Origin: Thermanaerothrix daxensis
GTDB lineage: Bacteria > Chloroflexota > Anaerolineae > Anaerolineales > Anaerolineaceae
Assembly (NCBI RefSeq): GCF_001306145.1
Contig: NZ_LGKO01000002.1
Coordinates: 1,054,001-1,118,000, forward strand
Direction: 5' to 3'
DNA: 64,000 nucleotides
Positions 44,529-53,120 of the stretch are shown here, piece by piece. Every line of letters starts with the position of its first letter. The stretch's first letter is position 1. The notes beneath the pieces are model-generated. The model did no database searches. It was given only the letters and a program-made list of their open reading frames with translations, and was not told the DNA's origin. The translations under genes and the position numbers were made by a program.

Positions 44529-45707
44529 ATGGATATTTTTGCTAAGTGTCATGATTTCACAATTGCCAAGCAAGCCATCGAGCAAGGGATTTATCCTTAT
44601 TTTATCCCCATGGCAGAAAACGAGGGTACCGAGGTCGTTTTTGAAGGTAAGCGGCTTATCATGTGCGGGTCAAATAACTACCTGGGCCTTACCACTGACC
44701 CGCGCGTAAAAAAGGCTGCCTGTGAGGCCATTGAGCGTTACGGTACCAGTTGCACAGGCTCCCGTTTCCTCAATGGTACACTGGCACTGCATGAACAGCT
44801 CGAGCACGAATTGGCCGAGTGGGTCGGGAAAGAGGCGGCCTTGGTGTTTTCGACCGGGATGCAAACCAACTTGGGTGCGATAAGCGCTCTGGTGGGGCGG
44901 AATGATGTTGTCATCCTGGATAAGGACGACCATGCCAGTATTGTGGATGGGGCGCGCTTGGGGTTTGGAAAAATTGAGCGTTTTCGGCATAACGATGTCG
45001 AGCACCTGGAGCGGGTCTTGCGTTCCATTCCAGAGGAGAGCGGTAAACTGATTGTGGTTGATGGCCTTTTCAGCATGGGGGGCGACCTGGCTCCTTTGCC
45101 CGATATTGTGGCGGTTGCACGGAAGTATGGTGCGCGGGTTATGGTGGATGATGCTCACGGCATGGGTGTGCTTGGAGGGGGACGGGGAACGGCCGCTCAT
45201 TTTGGAGTTACTGACGAAGTGGATTTGATCATGTCCACTTTTAGCAAATCTTTTGCCTCACTAGGGGGCTTTGTAGCCGGCGATGAACCGGTTATCCATT
45301 ATGTGAAGCATCATGCTCGAGCGCTGATTTTCAGTGCCAGCATCCCAGCGTCTAATGCGGTGGCAGCGTTGACGGCTCTGTGCATTATGCGGGAGGAACC
45401 GGAGCGGATCGAACGTGTTAACAAGATTGGTGAGTACATGCGCAAAGCATTTCGTGAGATGGGTTTTAACATCGGAAATTCTCAATCCCCTATTGTCCCG
45501 ATTATCATTGGGGATGATGAAAAAACGTTTCTGGCCTGGCGCTTACTGTTTGAGAATGGGGTTTTTGTCAACCCTGTGATCAGCCCAGCGGTTCCACCGG
45601 GGATGCAGTTACTGCGCACCAGTTATATGGCGACACATACGGATCAGCAGTTGGAGCAGGTTCTGGAAGTATTCTATAAAGTGGGAAAAATGGTGGGGCT
45701 TATCTAA
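44529..45707 (+). CDS. alpha-oxoamine synthase, resembling serine palmitoyltransferase
   Basis: PLP enzyme condensing an amino acid with an acyl-CoA or acyl-[67 protein letters not shown] and the PLP-Lys motif [19 protein letters not shown] are seen. The family holds Kbl, BioF, ALAS, CqsA and serine palmitoyltransferase; SKSFAS with GGF and SRFLNGT are closest, from memory, to bacterial serine palmitoyltransferases, while glycine C-acetyltransferase is the main alternative. Sphingolipid synthesis would be notable for this lineage. The 393-residue gene starts at ATG 44529 behind GAGGG, 16 codons inside the longer frame. It is monocistronic. Confidence 0.75.
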   Translation: MDIFAKCHDFTIAKQAIEQGIYPYFIPMAENEGTEVVFEGKRLIMCGSNNYLGLTTDPRVKKAACEAIERYGTSCTGSRFLNGTLALHEQLEHELAEWVGKEAALVFSTGMQTNLGAISALVGRNDVVILDKDDHASIVDGARLGFGKIERFRHNDVEHLERVLRSIPEESGKLIVVDGLFSMGGDLAPLPDIVAVARKYGARVMVDDAHGMGVLGGGRGTAAHFGVTDEVDLIMSTFSKSFASLGGFVAGDEPVIHYVKHHARALIFSASIPASNAVAALTALCIMREEPERIERVNKIGEYMRKAFREMGFNIGNSQSPIVPIIIGDDEKTFLAWRLLFENGVFVNPVISPAVPPGMQLLRTSYMATHTDQQLEQVLEVFYKVGKMVGLI

Positions 45708-45737
45708 AACCGCTTGCAGAATTGCGGTGCTTTCAGC

Positions 45738-45762
45738 GAGGCGTAGGGAAACCTACGCCTCG
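45738..45762. terminator. hairpin at the end of the degV and oxoamine synthase genes
   Basis: Perfect 11-base-pair stem CGAGGCGTAGG/CCTACGCCTCG with a four-base loop; it contains the degV stop codon. There is no T-run on either side, so a terminator role is uncertain. Confidence 0.45.
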
Positions 45763-46604
45763 GCGTTAGAATGGGCATCAGCAATATAGAGAATTCCAAT
45801 TGTGTCGGGGCCACAATGGCTTGAAATGGTGGCTCCTGCCTGAGTGACACACACCTCTTCAACGGGGGCCATTGCTTTAATGGACTCGACCAGGTAGGCT
45901 GCATCATCATCACATCCGGTGTGAGTGACAAACACACGATGCTGGTCCAGATGGGGTAGGTGGGAGCGGAAATCCTCTAGCATGGTGTCCAGGGCCTTAA
46001 CCCGTGTGCCTCGGATTTTGGCTTTGACCCCCAAAGTACCATCTGGACGGACCTCGATAATGGGGCGAATCTTTAATACACTTCCCACAATGGCCTGCAA
46101 AGCGGTACAACGTCCACCCTTGTAGAGGTATTCCATGGTTTCGATGACGAATGAAGTGTGGACTCGGGGAACGGTGTTTCGAATTTCGTGCACAATTTGC
46201 TCTGCCGTCCATCCCATGTCGCGCAATTCAGCGGCTTTTAGGACCAGCAGTCCAATACCGGTGGAAAGGTTTTTTGAATCAATGATGTGAATTTTCTTGT
46301 GGGGTAATTGTTGCGCCGCCAGCAGACCATTGGGGAGTGTGGCAGACAATTTTGCTGAGATTCCGATGTAAATGATCTCATCCGACGGTTCAAAAAATTC
46401 AAGGAACTCTTTTATGGAGGGAGCCGATGTCTTCGGCAGTTCACCGGTCTTTGTCACCAGCCTAAAGAGTTCTTGGGGCGATATCGAACCATCAGGGATG
46501 GTTCGGTTGTCAATAAAAACCTGCAGGGGTAAGACGCGAACGTTAAACCGATGAATCAATTCTGGACTCAAATCTGCGCAACTGTCGGTTACAATATCCA
46601 CCAT
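45753..46604 (-). CDS. DegV-family fatty-acid-binding protein
   Basis: FakB/DegV proteins present fatty acids to a kinase (FakA) for use in membrane lipid synthesis. The 283 residues have the family start VDIVTDSCADLSPELIHRFN, IGISAKLSATLPNG with the fatty-acid carboxylate contacts, YLYKGGRCTALQAIVGSVLK and the C-terminal IGILYIADA. No fakA-like DAK gene is in the window. A GGAGGG is 11 bases before ATG. The gene is alone on the minus strand. Confidence 0.88.
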   Translation of the reverse strand: MVDIVTDSCADLSPELIHRFNVRVLPLQVFIDNRTIPDGSISPQELFRLVTKTGELPKTSAPSIKEFLEFFEPSDEIIYIGISAKLSATLPNGLLAAQQLPHKKIHIIDSKNLSTGIGLLVLKAAELRDMGWTAEQIVHEIRNTVPRVHTSFVIETMEYLYKGGRCTALQAIVGSVLKIRPIIEVRPDGTLGVKAKIRGTRVKALDTMLEDFRSHLPHLDQHRVFVTHTGCDDDAAYLVESIKAMAPVEEVCVTQAGATISSHCGPDTIGILYIADAHSNAEA

Positions 46605-46680
46605 AGGTTAAGAACCCTCCAAAATGAAACAATATCGGGCTAATTATAGTCCAGGATTGATGACGGAAATGAGGAACGCC

Positions 46681-47970
46681 ATGGGCAGTGAAAGTCGTTC
46701 AGTCTATTTGTTTGACTTGGATGGAGTGCTGGTTCAACCGGGGGGATACCGGCAGGCACTGAGGGATACCTTAAACGATTGGGCCGCTAGGATGGGATTG
46801 AGCCCCGCCTTTGCGCCTAGCGAAGAGGAGATTGCCATCCTCGAAGCCCAAGGCGTGACTAGCGAATGGGATATGATCCCCTTCTCGCTGGCTTTGATTA
46901 TTGAGGCATGGTGGGATTTGCATCCGGGGGTCGTTCTGTCGGCAGATTTGAATCAGACCCTCGCCATTATGCGTCAGGCGACGCATCATTTAGTCGCTCG
47001 TCCGGTGTTTGGACAGGCGTATGACGGGTTGGGAAATAAGCGCATTGAGGGGTATCCATTGGTTGAGGGTTTGCTCTTGCAGAAGGATTCGCCCTGGGTG
47101 CGGGAACGGTTTCCGCGCTTATCCCATCACCCGCTGTTGGAGACATTGTTTTCTTCAACCCGTGATATCCTGCGTCATCTACCCAACCGGGATTTCCAGA
47201 CGCGGGTGTTGGGTAGTCATTTATTTGAAGAGACTTACCATACGAAGGCCCCCTTTGATTCGGTTCCTTACCTTGCGGTGTGGGATCGTGTTTTGGTAGA
47301 AAAAAGGATTCTGGGTGAACTGCTTCACGATGAAGACGGGGTGGGGGCGGTGATTACGGCCCGGCCTTCACGCCCACCTCTGAACCCGCCTAGAATTCGG
47401 GTGGGGTACAGTCCCGAGGCGGAAATTGCCGTTGAGTTGCTTGGCGTTAAAGATTTACCCATTGTTGGTCATGGGGCCTTGACTTTTATGGCTGAACATA
47501 TGGGGATTCACGCTGAACGTTTGCTTAAGCCCTCGCCCTTTCAGGCAATGGCCGCTATCATGGCAGCTCTCACGGGTGATGTGCTGACGGGATTGTTGTG
47601 GGCTTATCAGGAATGTGGAAAATCGGAATGGGGGAAGAGCGCTTATCTGGATCGCTTGATCCTTAAGCAATCCATGCGCTCTTGTCACTTGCCGCCCCAC
47701 CTAAATCTGCACATCTTTGAGGATTCTCCAATTGGCATTCGAGCCTGTCAGCGTGCTGCGGAGATCTTGAGAGAGAAGGGCTGCCGGGTTGATCTTTATG
47801 CCTGGGGAATCTCGCATCAACCGACCAAGATAAAGGCCTTATCTGAACTCGGTGCTGAGAGCTTTACGAACGTTAACCAGGCTTTAGAGGTTGTCCTGGC
47901 GCGGCGCAATCACAGGAAACGCGCCCCTGTGGTTGGACTTGACTCGAGTTGGGAATCTTCGTCCACGTAA
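46681..47970 (+). CDS. HAD-superfamily hydrolase-like protein with large insertion
   Basis: Residues 1-40 carry HAD motif I (YLFDLDGVLVQPGGY), residues about 225-240 motif II (VGAVITARPSRP), then KPSPFQAMAAI with the motif III Lys and, late in the chain, IFEDSPIGIRACQRAAEIL with motif IV. The distance between motifs I and II is about 210 residues, so the cap domain is unusually large and of a type that I cannot assign. Total 429 residues from ATG 46681, six bases behind GAGG; upstream ATGs have no ribosome binding site. It may be a phosphatase but the substrate is unknown. The last 61 bases overlap the convergent membrane protein gene. Confidence 0.75.
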   Translation: MGSESRSVYLFDLDGVLVQPGGYRQALRDTLNDWAARMGLSPAFAPSEEEIAILEAQGVTSEWDMIPFSLALIIEAWWDLHPGVVLSADLNQTLAIMRQATHHLVARPVFGQAYDGLGNKRIEGYPLVEGLLLQKDSPWVRERFPRLSHHPLLETLFSSTRDILRHLPNRDFQTRVLGSHLFEETYHTKAPFDSVPYLAVWDRVLVEKRILGELLHDEDGVGAVITARPSRPPLNPPRIRVGYSPEAEIAVELLGVKDLPIVGHGALTFMAEHMGIHAERLLKPSPFQAMAAIMAALTGDVLTGLLWAYQECGKSEWGKSAYLDRLILKQSMRSCHLPPHLNLHIFEDSPIGIRACQRAAEILREKGCRVDLYAWGISHQPTKIKALSELGAESFTNVNQALEVVLARRNHRKRAPVVGLDSSWESSST

Positions 47971-48638
47971 ATGGGTTCGCGCTGAGGGCTTACCGGTTGC
48001 GATGGCGCAGCACGTAAGGGGGCTGGATTTACAATGGGTGATTCACGTCGCGGAGTTACCATGGGACGACGCTCGAGGGAACGGTGAGTGGGTTGAGGTT
48101 GAGAACGTGCAGGCGAAACTGGAACGCTGGCCAACAGGCGCTGACCAGCCAGGGTTAAAGCACCGATAAGCAGGATACGGGTTACCCAAACCAGGATGGC
48201 GATAAACAGTGGCACAACCTGCATCAGCAGTTCTGGGTTGATGAAAGCGCTGGCGCGTGGCGTGTGCTCAACCAAAGCCAGTGAGACACCCCACCAGGTT
48301 AAAATGGCATTCATGGTAGCGGCCGGGAGCCAGGCGCCAAAGAGAAGCCATACCCCCCGGTTTTGGACAATCTCCTCGTCAGGGAGGAATAATCGAGCGA
48401 TCCCGGCAAAATCAATGCTGCAGAACGCGATAGCGAGCACCGTTGCCCATTCCAGGGGACCGAATGCAAGGTTGCCCAAAAGGTCGTGGAGGGCAATATA
48501 AGTGGTGCTGTAATTGAAGATCTCGAACCCAGCCAGTGCGAGCAACAATAGTGCTCCGAAGAAAATTCCACGATGGCGGTGTAAGGCCACCGGAAGGTTT
48601 TCAAACCAGGTACCGATTGAGTTGGTTAAGAGGGTCAT
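47910..48638 (-). CDS. hypothetical membrane protein with Pro-rich tail
   Basis: Unrecognised. The 242 residues have four likely membrane segments (about 25-43, 60-82, 92-118 and 130-165, for example IFFGALLLLALAGFEIFNYS) and then, from about 175, a hydrophilic tail rich in Pro, Arg, Ser and Gln (ERRPMVTPRRESPIVNPAPL). The layout suggests four helices with a flexible cytoplasmic tail. GGAGGTG precedes ATG and a near-consensus promoter with an internal inverted repeat lies at 48682-48710. Its 3' end overlaps the convergent HAD gene. Confidence 0.75.
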   Translation of the reverse strand: MTLLTNSIGTWFENLPVALHRHRGIFFGALLLLALAGFEIFNYSTTYIALHDLLGNLAFGPLEWATVLAIAFCSIDFAGIARLFLPDEEIVQNRGVWLLFGAWLPAATMNAILTWWGVSLALVEHTPRASAFINPELLMQVVPLFIAILVWVTRILLIGALTLAGQRLLASVPVSPARSQPQPTHRSLERRPMVTPRRESPIVNPAPLRAAPSQPVSPQREPIYVDEDSQLESSPTTGARFL

Positions 48639-48681
48639 AGATTTTCACCTCCACCTGAGGCTTCTTACATGAGTTGTTTAT

Positions 48682-48710
48682 ATTATAGAATAAATGTTCT
48701 ATTGTGTCAA
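48682..48710 (-). promoter_or_regulatory. consensus sigma-70 type promoter with internal inverted repeat
   Basis: Minus-strand TTGACA (48710-48705), 17-base spacer, TATAAT (48687-48682). The spacer holds ATAGAACATTTATTCTAT, an inverted repeat with six-base arms and a six-base centre that resembles a LexA-type GAAC...GTTC box with one mismatch. Confidence 0.75.
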
Positions 48711-48745
48711 GCGCTGTAATGTGCTCTTTGCGGTACAATAAACCC

Positions 48746-49312
48746 ATGGGCAATAAGAATTCTGATTTTGACTGGGTTGCCCCCTATTATGAGCGCATCT
48801 TCAGAATGCCGCCCAGTGGTGAGATCAAGCACTGGCTGAAATTACCCTTTAAAGGCTGGTTATTGGATGTTGGAGGTGGAACCGGCAGAGTGGCTGCGGG
48901 TTTGGTTGGTACTGTTGAGGGAATTGTAGTACTGGATGCTTCAATAGGTATGTTACGCCAGGCACGACGTAAGCCAGGGCTGTTTCCGGTATGGGGAATG
49001 GCGGAATGCCTGCCGTTTCAAACAGGGAAGTTTACCCGAGTCTTGATGGTGGATGCCTTTCACCACTTAAAGGATCAAGAGGCCGTGCTGGGTGAACTGA
49101 TGCGCGTTTTGGCGCCAGGAGGAGTTTTGGTCATTGAAGAACCTGATTATCACCACTGGGCGGTCAAAGTGGTGGCCTTGTTTGAGCGTTGCATTGGTAT
49201 GCGAAGCCGATTCTGGTATCCTGAGGACATCGCGGCGCGCATCAAGGCAATGGGGTATATCCCTGAAATACACAAACACGGTACTACTTTACGTATCCTG
49301 GTTGTAAAATGA
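48746..49312 (+). CDS. class I SAM-dependent methyltransferase
   Basis: Small methyltransferase, 188 residues. Motif I is WLLDVGGGTGRVAAGL, the acidic end of strand 2 is VVLDASIGM, motif post-I to II continues through AECLPFQTGKFTRVLMVDAF and HHL, and ELMRVLAPGGVLVIEEPDY is motif III. It looks like the ubiquinone/menaquinone (UbiE-like) or Methyltransf_11 group, but the substrate is unknown. ATG 48746 follows TACAAT (48734-48739) by only six bases without a Shine-Dalgarno, so the mRNA may be leaderless. The SCP2-domain gene follows by 16 bases. Confidence 0.82.
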   Translation: MGNKNSDFDWVAPYYERIFRMPPSGEIKHWLKLPFKGWLLDVGGGTGRVAAGLVGTVEGIVVLDASIGMLRQARRKPGLFPVWGMAECLPFQTGKFTRVLMVDAFHHLKDQEAVLGELMRVLAPGGVLVIEEPDYHHWAVKVVALFERCIGMRSRFWYPEDIAARIKAMGYIPEIHKHGTTLRILVVK

Positions 49313-49328
49313 AAAATAAAGAGGGATT

Positions 49329-49691
49329 ATGGAGGAGATAACTATTCAGTATGTGATGGAAAACCTACACCGCGCCTTTTCTCCGGAAAACGCGCACGGA
49401 GTTCAGGCGGTGATTCAATTACATGTGACTGGCGACGAACCCGGCAATTGGGTAATCCGAATACGTGATGACCAATGCGAAGTGACCGAGGGTGAGGTGG
49501 AATATGCTGACCTCACGTTTACGGCTGATGCGCGTGACCTTTTGGAAATGTTGCAGGGTAAGTTAAACCCTTTGAGCGCCTACATGATGGGACGACTTGA
49601 TTTTAGAGGCAACAGTACACTGGCAATGAAACTACCCACTCTCTTTGCAAAGGGAATGGATTACTTAAAACAGCAGGGTGGGCAGGATTAA
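49329..49691 (+). CDS. SCP2 sterol-binding-domain protein
   Basis: A 120-residue single-domain SCP2-like protein, a fold with a hydrophobic tunnel that binds lipids or acyl-CoA. Signs are WVIRIRDDQCEVTEGEVEYA, DLTFTADARDLLEMLQGKLN and YMMGRLDFRGNSTLAMKLPT, the last being the usual GKLKxxGD-like segment. Bacterial free-standing members are poorly understood. GAGGG precedes ATG. It follows the methyltransferase in one operon, so the two may act on the same lipid. The stop overlaps the end of the convergent DUF59 gene by four bases. Confidence 0.85.
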   Translation: MEEITIQYVMENLHRAFSPENAHGVQAVIQLHVTGDEPGNWVIRIRDDQCEVTEGEVEYADLTFTADARDLLEMLQGKLNPLSAYMMGRLDFRGNSTLAMKLPTLFAKGMDYLKQQGGQD

Positions 49692-50041
49692 TACAACCCC
49701 CACCCGAGGTCAATGCCCTCTTCCATCATTGAAAAATCCCACATTTCCATGCCTAGTTCGATGAAGGCGGGAATCCCCAGGGCTTGTTCTGCTTTCTGGC
49801 GCGTCATCTCAATGAGTGCTGGCCCGTAAGGACAGAATGGAGTGGTTAGAATCATGCGAATCATCACCTGATCGGGCTCAATGCGCACATTGCGGATTAA
49901 GCCCAACTGGATGACATTTAACCCAATCTCGGGATCAATGATTTCGCGCAAAGCTTCGCGCAGCTTGTTGCAGGCTTCAGGGTGTGTGGCTTCAGCGTCC
50001 CATGCGGGGCGATTCGTTCCTGGTTGGGATGGATTTTCCAT
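49688..50041 (-). CDS. metal-sulfur cluster assembly protein (DUF59/MIP18, SufT-like)
   Basis: DUF59 proteins help mature iron-sulfur proteins. The core EALREIIDPEIGLNVIQLGL with IRNVRIEPDQVMIRMILTTP is the family signature, and the TTPFCPYGPALIEM loop carries the conserved Cys. The 117 residues start at ATG 50041, five codons inside the 3' end of sufR in another frame, behind GGAG; the overlap of 50 bases implies coupling. Its position next to sufR and the suf operon supports a role in cluster delivery. The sequence after DUF59 (ELGMEMWDFSMMEEG) is family-typical. Confidence 0.88.
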   Translation of the reverse strand: MENPSQPGTNRPAWDAEATHPEACNKLREALREIIDPEIGLNVIQLGLIRNVRIEPDQVMIRMILTTPFCPYGPALIEMTRQKAEQALGIPAFIELGMEMWDFSMMEEGIDLGWGLY

Positions 50042-50663
50042 GTTCTTTCTCCGTCTTGATAATATAGACGCAACGTTGATCCTTTTGGACAACGCAAGTG
50101 ACTTTGTCCGCTGGATGAGCCAACAATGCTGAGATGAGAGATTGGTCCACTGAGCAAACCTCAGGATATTGCTGGCTCAAATAGTAATAGGGGCAGTTGA
50201 TCTCGCGGATGCGGTAAGTGTCTCCCTCTTTTTCCCACTCCATCAAAAAACCTTCTTCAGCGAGCACTTTGCGCAGAAATTCCAGGCGCTCCTCGGTGCC
50301 CATTTTTGCAACAAGGTCGTGGTAGCCCGTAGCAATTTCCTCGCCAATTTGCGCAAAGATCTCGCTTATTGCCTTGGGAGATAGGGTGCCCTTAAGTTGA
50401 TCCAGCAAGCGCGTTGTTAGGCGCACATAACGGGTTGGAAAGCGTTCCAGACCTGCTTCGGTCAGGTAATAGACCAAGCGTGGACGTCCAACGCCGTGGC
50501 GCTCCTCCTCACTTGTAACTAAACCCTCGGCAAGTAAGGTATTCAAATGGTGGCGCACCGAAATGGGACTGATCCCTACCGCTTGGGCCAGTTCGTTTAT
50601 GGTGCAACGAGGGTTATTGAGCAAGGTTTGTAAAATGCGGTCACGCGTACTTTTGTTATTCAT
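49992..50663 (-). CDS. sufR: SufR-type iron-sulfur transcriptional repressor
   Basis: Regulator that represses SUF genes when its [4Fe-4S] or [2Fe-2S] cluster is present. The N-terminal winged helix (residues 5-75, STRDRILQTLLNNPRCTINE with ISPISVRHHLNTLLAEGLVT) is ArsR/DeoR-like and the C-terminal part contains four Cys: NCPYYYLSQQYPEVC, then DKVTCVVQKDQRC, matching the known SufR cysteine cluster in order and approximate spacing. Start at ATG 50663 behind AGGAT. Divergent from sufC with back-to-back promoters and a shared inverted repeat. The 223-residue length agrees with the family. Confidence 0.92.
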   Translation of the reverse strand: MNNKSTRDRILQTLLNNPRCTINELAQAVGISPISVRHHLNTLLAEGLVTSEEERHGVGRPRLVYYLTEAGLERFPTRYVRLTTRLLDQLKGTLSPKAISEIFAQIGEEIATGYHDLVAKMGTEERLEFLRKVLAEEGFLMEWEKEGDTYRIREINCPYYYLSQQYPEVCSVDQSLISALLAHPADKVTCVVQKDQRCVYIIKTEKEHGKSIPTRNESPRMGR

Positions 50664-50714
50664 CACTATCCTGGATTGGAACCGGTATTCCCCATAGATC
50701 TTTTAGTTTTTTTG

Positions 50715-50743
50715 AGTATAGCAAAGATTGGTTGAATTGTCAA
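50715..50743 (-). promoter_or_regulatory. promoter of sufR
   Basis: Minus-strand TTGACA (50743-50738), 17-base spacer, TATACT (50720-50715), about 50 bases before the sufR ATG. Confidence 0.75.
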
Positions 50744-50772
50744 TATATTAGAAATTTATCATAAATATTGAC
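50739..50772. promoter_or_regulatory. proposed SufR operator between sufR and sufC promoters
   Basis: GTCAATAT (50739-50746) is repeated inverted as ATATTGAC (50765-50772) with 18 bases between. Each arm overlaps the -35 box of one of the two divergent promoters, so one bound protein could shut both. The sequence differs from the cyanobacterial SufR site CAAC-N6-GTTG. Confidence 0.6.
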
Positions 50773-50796
50773 CAGATAGCGGAAACATGCTATAAT
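50768..50796 (+). promoter_or_regulatory. promoter of the suf operon
   Basis: TTGACC (50768-50773), 17-base spacer, TATAAT (50791-50796), about 50 bases before the sufC ATG at 50847. Confidence 0.8.
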
Positions 50797-50846
50797 GCAC
50801 AAAACTTGATCGGCAAGAGGCAAATTCTGAAGGAGGTAATGATTTC

Positions 50847-51629
50847 ATGACCGACGCTTTAGTGATCCGCAACCTGAGGGTGCGTGTGGAAGGGAAGGAG
50901 ATCCTTAAGGGGGTTAACCTGACTCTACCCAAGGGTGAGGTGCACGCAATTATGGGGCCAAACGGTACCGGTAAGTCCACGTTGGCCTACACCCTGATGG
51001 GACACCCGGGGTATGAGGTAGTAGAGGGTGAGGTCTGGTTCAAGGGGCAAAACATCTTAGAGTTAGAGCCCGATGAACGGGCACATTTGGGAATCTTTCT
51101 GGCTTTTCAGTACCCGGTGGCTATTCCGGGTGTTACGGTTGCCAATTTCCTGCGTACCGCCCTGAATGCCCAGCGGCGAGCGCGCGATCCTGAAGACAAG
51201 GGGATCCCGATTGCCGAATTTCGAAAGCTGCTCAAAGAAAAGATGGCTTTACTCAACATGGACCCCTCTTTTGGAGGGCGCTACTTGAATGATGGTTTTT
51301 CGGGCGGCGAAAAGAAACGGGCGGAGATCCTACAGATGGCTGTGTTGCAGCCGGAAATTGCCATTTTAGATGAAACCGATTCTGGGCTGGATATAGACGC
51401 TTTACGGATTGTTGCCCAAGGGGTGAACGCGCTTCGTGGCCCTAATCTAGGCGTGCTGGTTATTACCCACTACCAGCGTATTCTGAACTACATCCAACCC
51501 GACGTGGTTCACGTGATGATGGACGGGCGCATTGTGGAAACTGGCGGCCCGGATCTGGCACTCCACCTGGAAGAGAAGGGTTATTCCTGGGTGCGTGAAA
51601 AACTGGAAGGCGATTCAGTACTGGCGTAA
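50847..51629 (+). CDS. sufC: SUF system ABC-type ATPase SufC
   Basis: ATPase of the SufBCD scaffold that builds iron-sulfur clusters. Walker [17 protein letters not shown], the SufC-specific [18 protein letters not shown] signature and Walker [15 protein letters not shown] are present; the TDSGLD form is characteristic of SufC. The 260 residues match the family. AAGGAGG precedes ATG. It is first in the operon sufC-sufB-sufD, the order common outside Enterobacteria, and is followed by sufB after 37 bases. Confidence 0.96.
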   Translation: MTDALVIRNLRVRVEGKEILKGVNLTLPKGEVHAIMGPNGTGKSTLAYTLMGHPGYEVVEGEVWFKGQNILELEPDERAHLGIFLAFQYPVAIPGVTVANFLRTALNAQRRARDPEDKGIPIAEFRKLLKEKMALLNMDPSFGGRYLNDGFSGGEKKRAEILQMAVLQPEIAILDETDSGLDIDALRIVAQGVNALRGPNLGVLVITHYQRILNYIQPDVVHVMMDGRIVETGGPDLALHLEEKGYSWVREKLEGDSVLA

Positions 51630-51666
51630 TTCTCAATGAGTGGTAGATCCTAATGTGGAGGATGCG

Positions 51667-53082
51667 ATGGTTGCGAAACCTCAGCAAGAAGAATTCCTGG
51701 AGCAGTTAGGTGAATATCGGTATGGTTTTGCGGCTCCAGATGTCTCAGTTTTCAAGGCCCGCAAAGGGCTGGACGAAGAGGTTGTTAAACAGATTTCCTG
51801 GATGAAGGGTGAGCCCCAGTGGATGCTGGAATTCCGCTTACGTGCATTGGAGCATTTCCGTAAGCGACCGATGCCAACATGGGGGGCGGATCTTTCGGGA
51901 CTCAATCTGGATGATATTTACTACTATGTTAAGCCCACCGATAAGGAGGGGCGCTCGTGGGATGATATTCCGGATCCTATCAAGGAAACATTTGAGCGTC
52001 TGGGTATTCCGGAAGCGGAGCGCCGTTTCTTGGCCGGGCTGGGTGCGCAGTACGAATCTGAGATGGTCTATCACAGCATCCAAGAACACCTCGCCAGGCA
52101 GGGTGTCATCTTTGTAAGTATTGAGGATGGCCTGCGTCACTACCCGGATCTTTTCCGGGAGTACTTTGGTAAGGTTGTCCCCATTGAAGATAACAAGTTC
52201 GCAGCCCTCAATAGTGCCGTCTGGTCCGGAGGGTCGTTTGTCTACGTGCCGAAGGGTGTTAAGGTGGATCTGCCTTTACAGGCGTACTTCCGCCTGAATG
52301 TGGCCAATATTGGCCAGTTTGAGCGCACCCTGATTATTGCAGATGAGGGCGCTCAAGTGCACTATGTGGAGGGTTGTACAGCCCCGATTTACTCCACGGA
52401 TTCCTTCCATAGTGGTGTCATCGAGATTATTGTGAAGAAAGGGGCACGGGTGCGGTACACCACGATTCAAAACTGGTCCACCAATGTCTACAACCTGGTG
52501 ACCCAGCGTGCTATCGTCGAGGAAGGTGGCACCATGGAATGGGTGGACTGCAACCTGGGATCTAAAATTACCATGAAATATCCCTCCTGCTACCTGATGG
52601 GTCCTGGGGCGCATGGGGAAATTCTTTCAATGGCGTTTGCGGGTCCTGGTCAGTGGCAGGATGCTGGAGGCAAAGTGATCCACTTTGCACCGCATACCAG
52701 CAGCAAAATCACCTCTAAATCCATCAGTAAAGGGGGTGGGCGGGCTTCGTACCGCGGCTTGCTGAAGGTACACAAAGGGGCTTACGATTCCCGCTCCAAT
52801 GTGGTGTGTGATGCTTTGCTGCTGGATCCCAAATCTCGCTCAGATACATATCCTTACATCGAAATTGACGAGGAAGACGTGACCATTGGCCATGAGGCTT
52901 CAGTCTCGAAGGTGGGTGAGGAGCAACTCTTTTACCTCATGAGTCGCGGCTTGAGCGAGGAAGAGGCGACCACAATGGTGGTATCGGGCTTCATTGAACC
53001 CTTGGTCAAGGAATTGCCAATGGAGTATGCTGTTGAGATGAATCGACTCATCCAATTACAGATGGAAGGCTCGATTGGGTAA
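51667..53082 (+). CDS. sufB: iron-sulfur scaffold protein SufB
   Basis: Core subunit of the SufBCD complex, on which clusters are assembled. The 471 residues show the right-handed beta-helix core ([59 protein letters not shown]) and conserved Cys and Glu/His positions, ending with [20 protein letters not shown]. Start at ATG 51667, five bases behind GGAGG, rather than the GTG at 51640. It is followed by sufD, 38 bases on. Confidence 0.96.
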   Translation: MVAKPQQEEFLEQLGEYRYGFAAPDVSVFKARKGLDEEVVKQISWMKGEPQWMLEFRLRALEHFRKRPMPTWGADLSGLNLDDIYYYVKPTDKEGRSWDDIPDPIKETFERLGIPEAERRFLAGLGAQYESEMVYHSIQEHLARQGVIFVSIEDGLRHYPDLFREYFGKVVPIEDNKFAALNSAVWSGGSFVYVPKGVKVDLPLQAYFRLNVANIGQFERTLIIADEGAQVHYVEGCTAPIYSTDSFHSGVIEIIVKKGARVRYTTIQNWSTNVYNLVTQRAIVEEGGTMEWVDCNLGSKITMKYPSCYLMGPGAHGEILSMAFAGPGQWQDAGGKVIHFAPHTSSKITSKSISKGGGRASYRGLLKVHKGAYDSRSNVVCDALLLDPKSRSDTYPYIEIDEEDVTIGHEASVSKVGEEQLFYLMSRGLSEEEATTMVVSGFIEPLVKELPMEYAVEMNRLIQLQMEGSIG

Positions 53083-53120
53083 GGACATCGAGGACTTGAA
53101 TTGAAGAGGATGCAAAGGCT

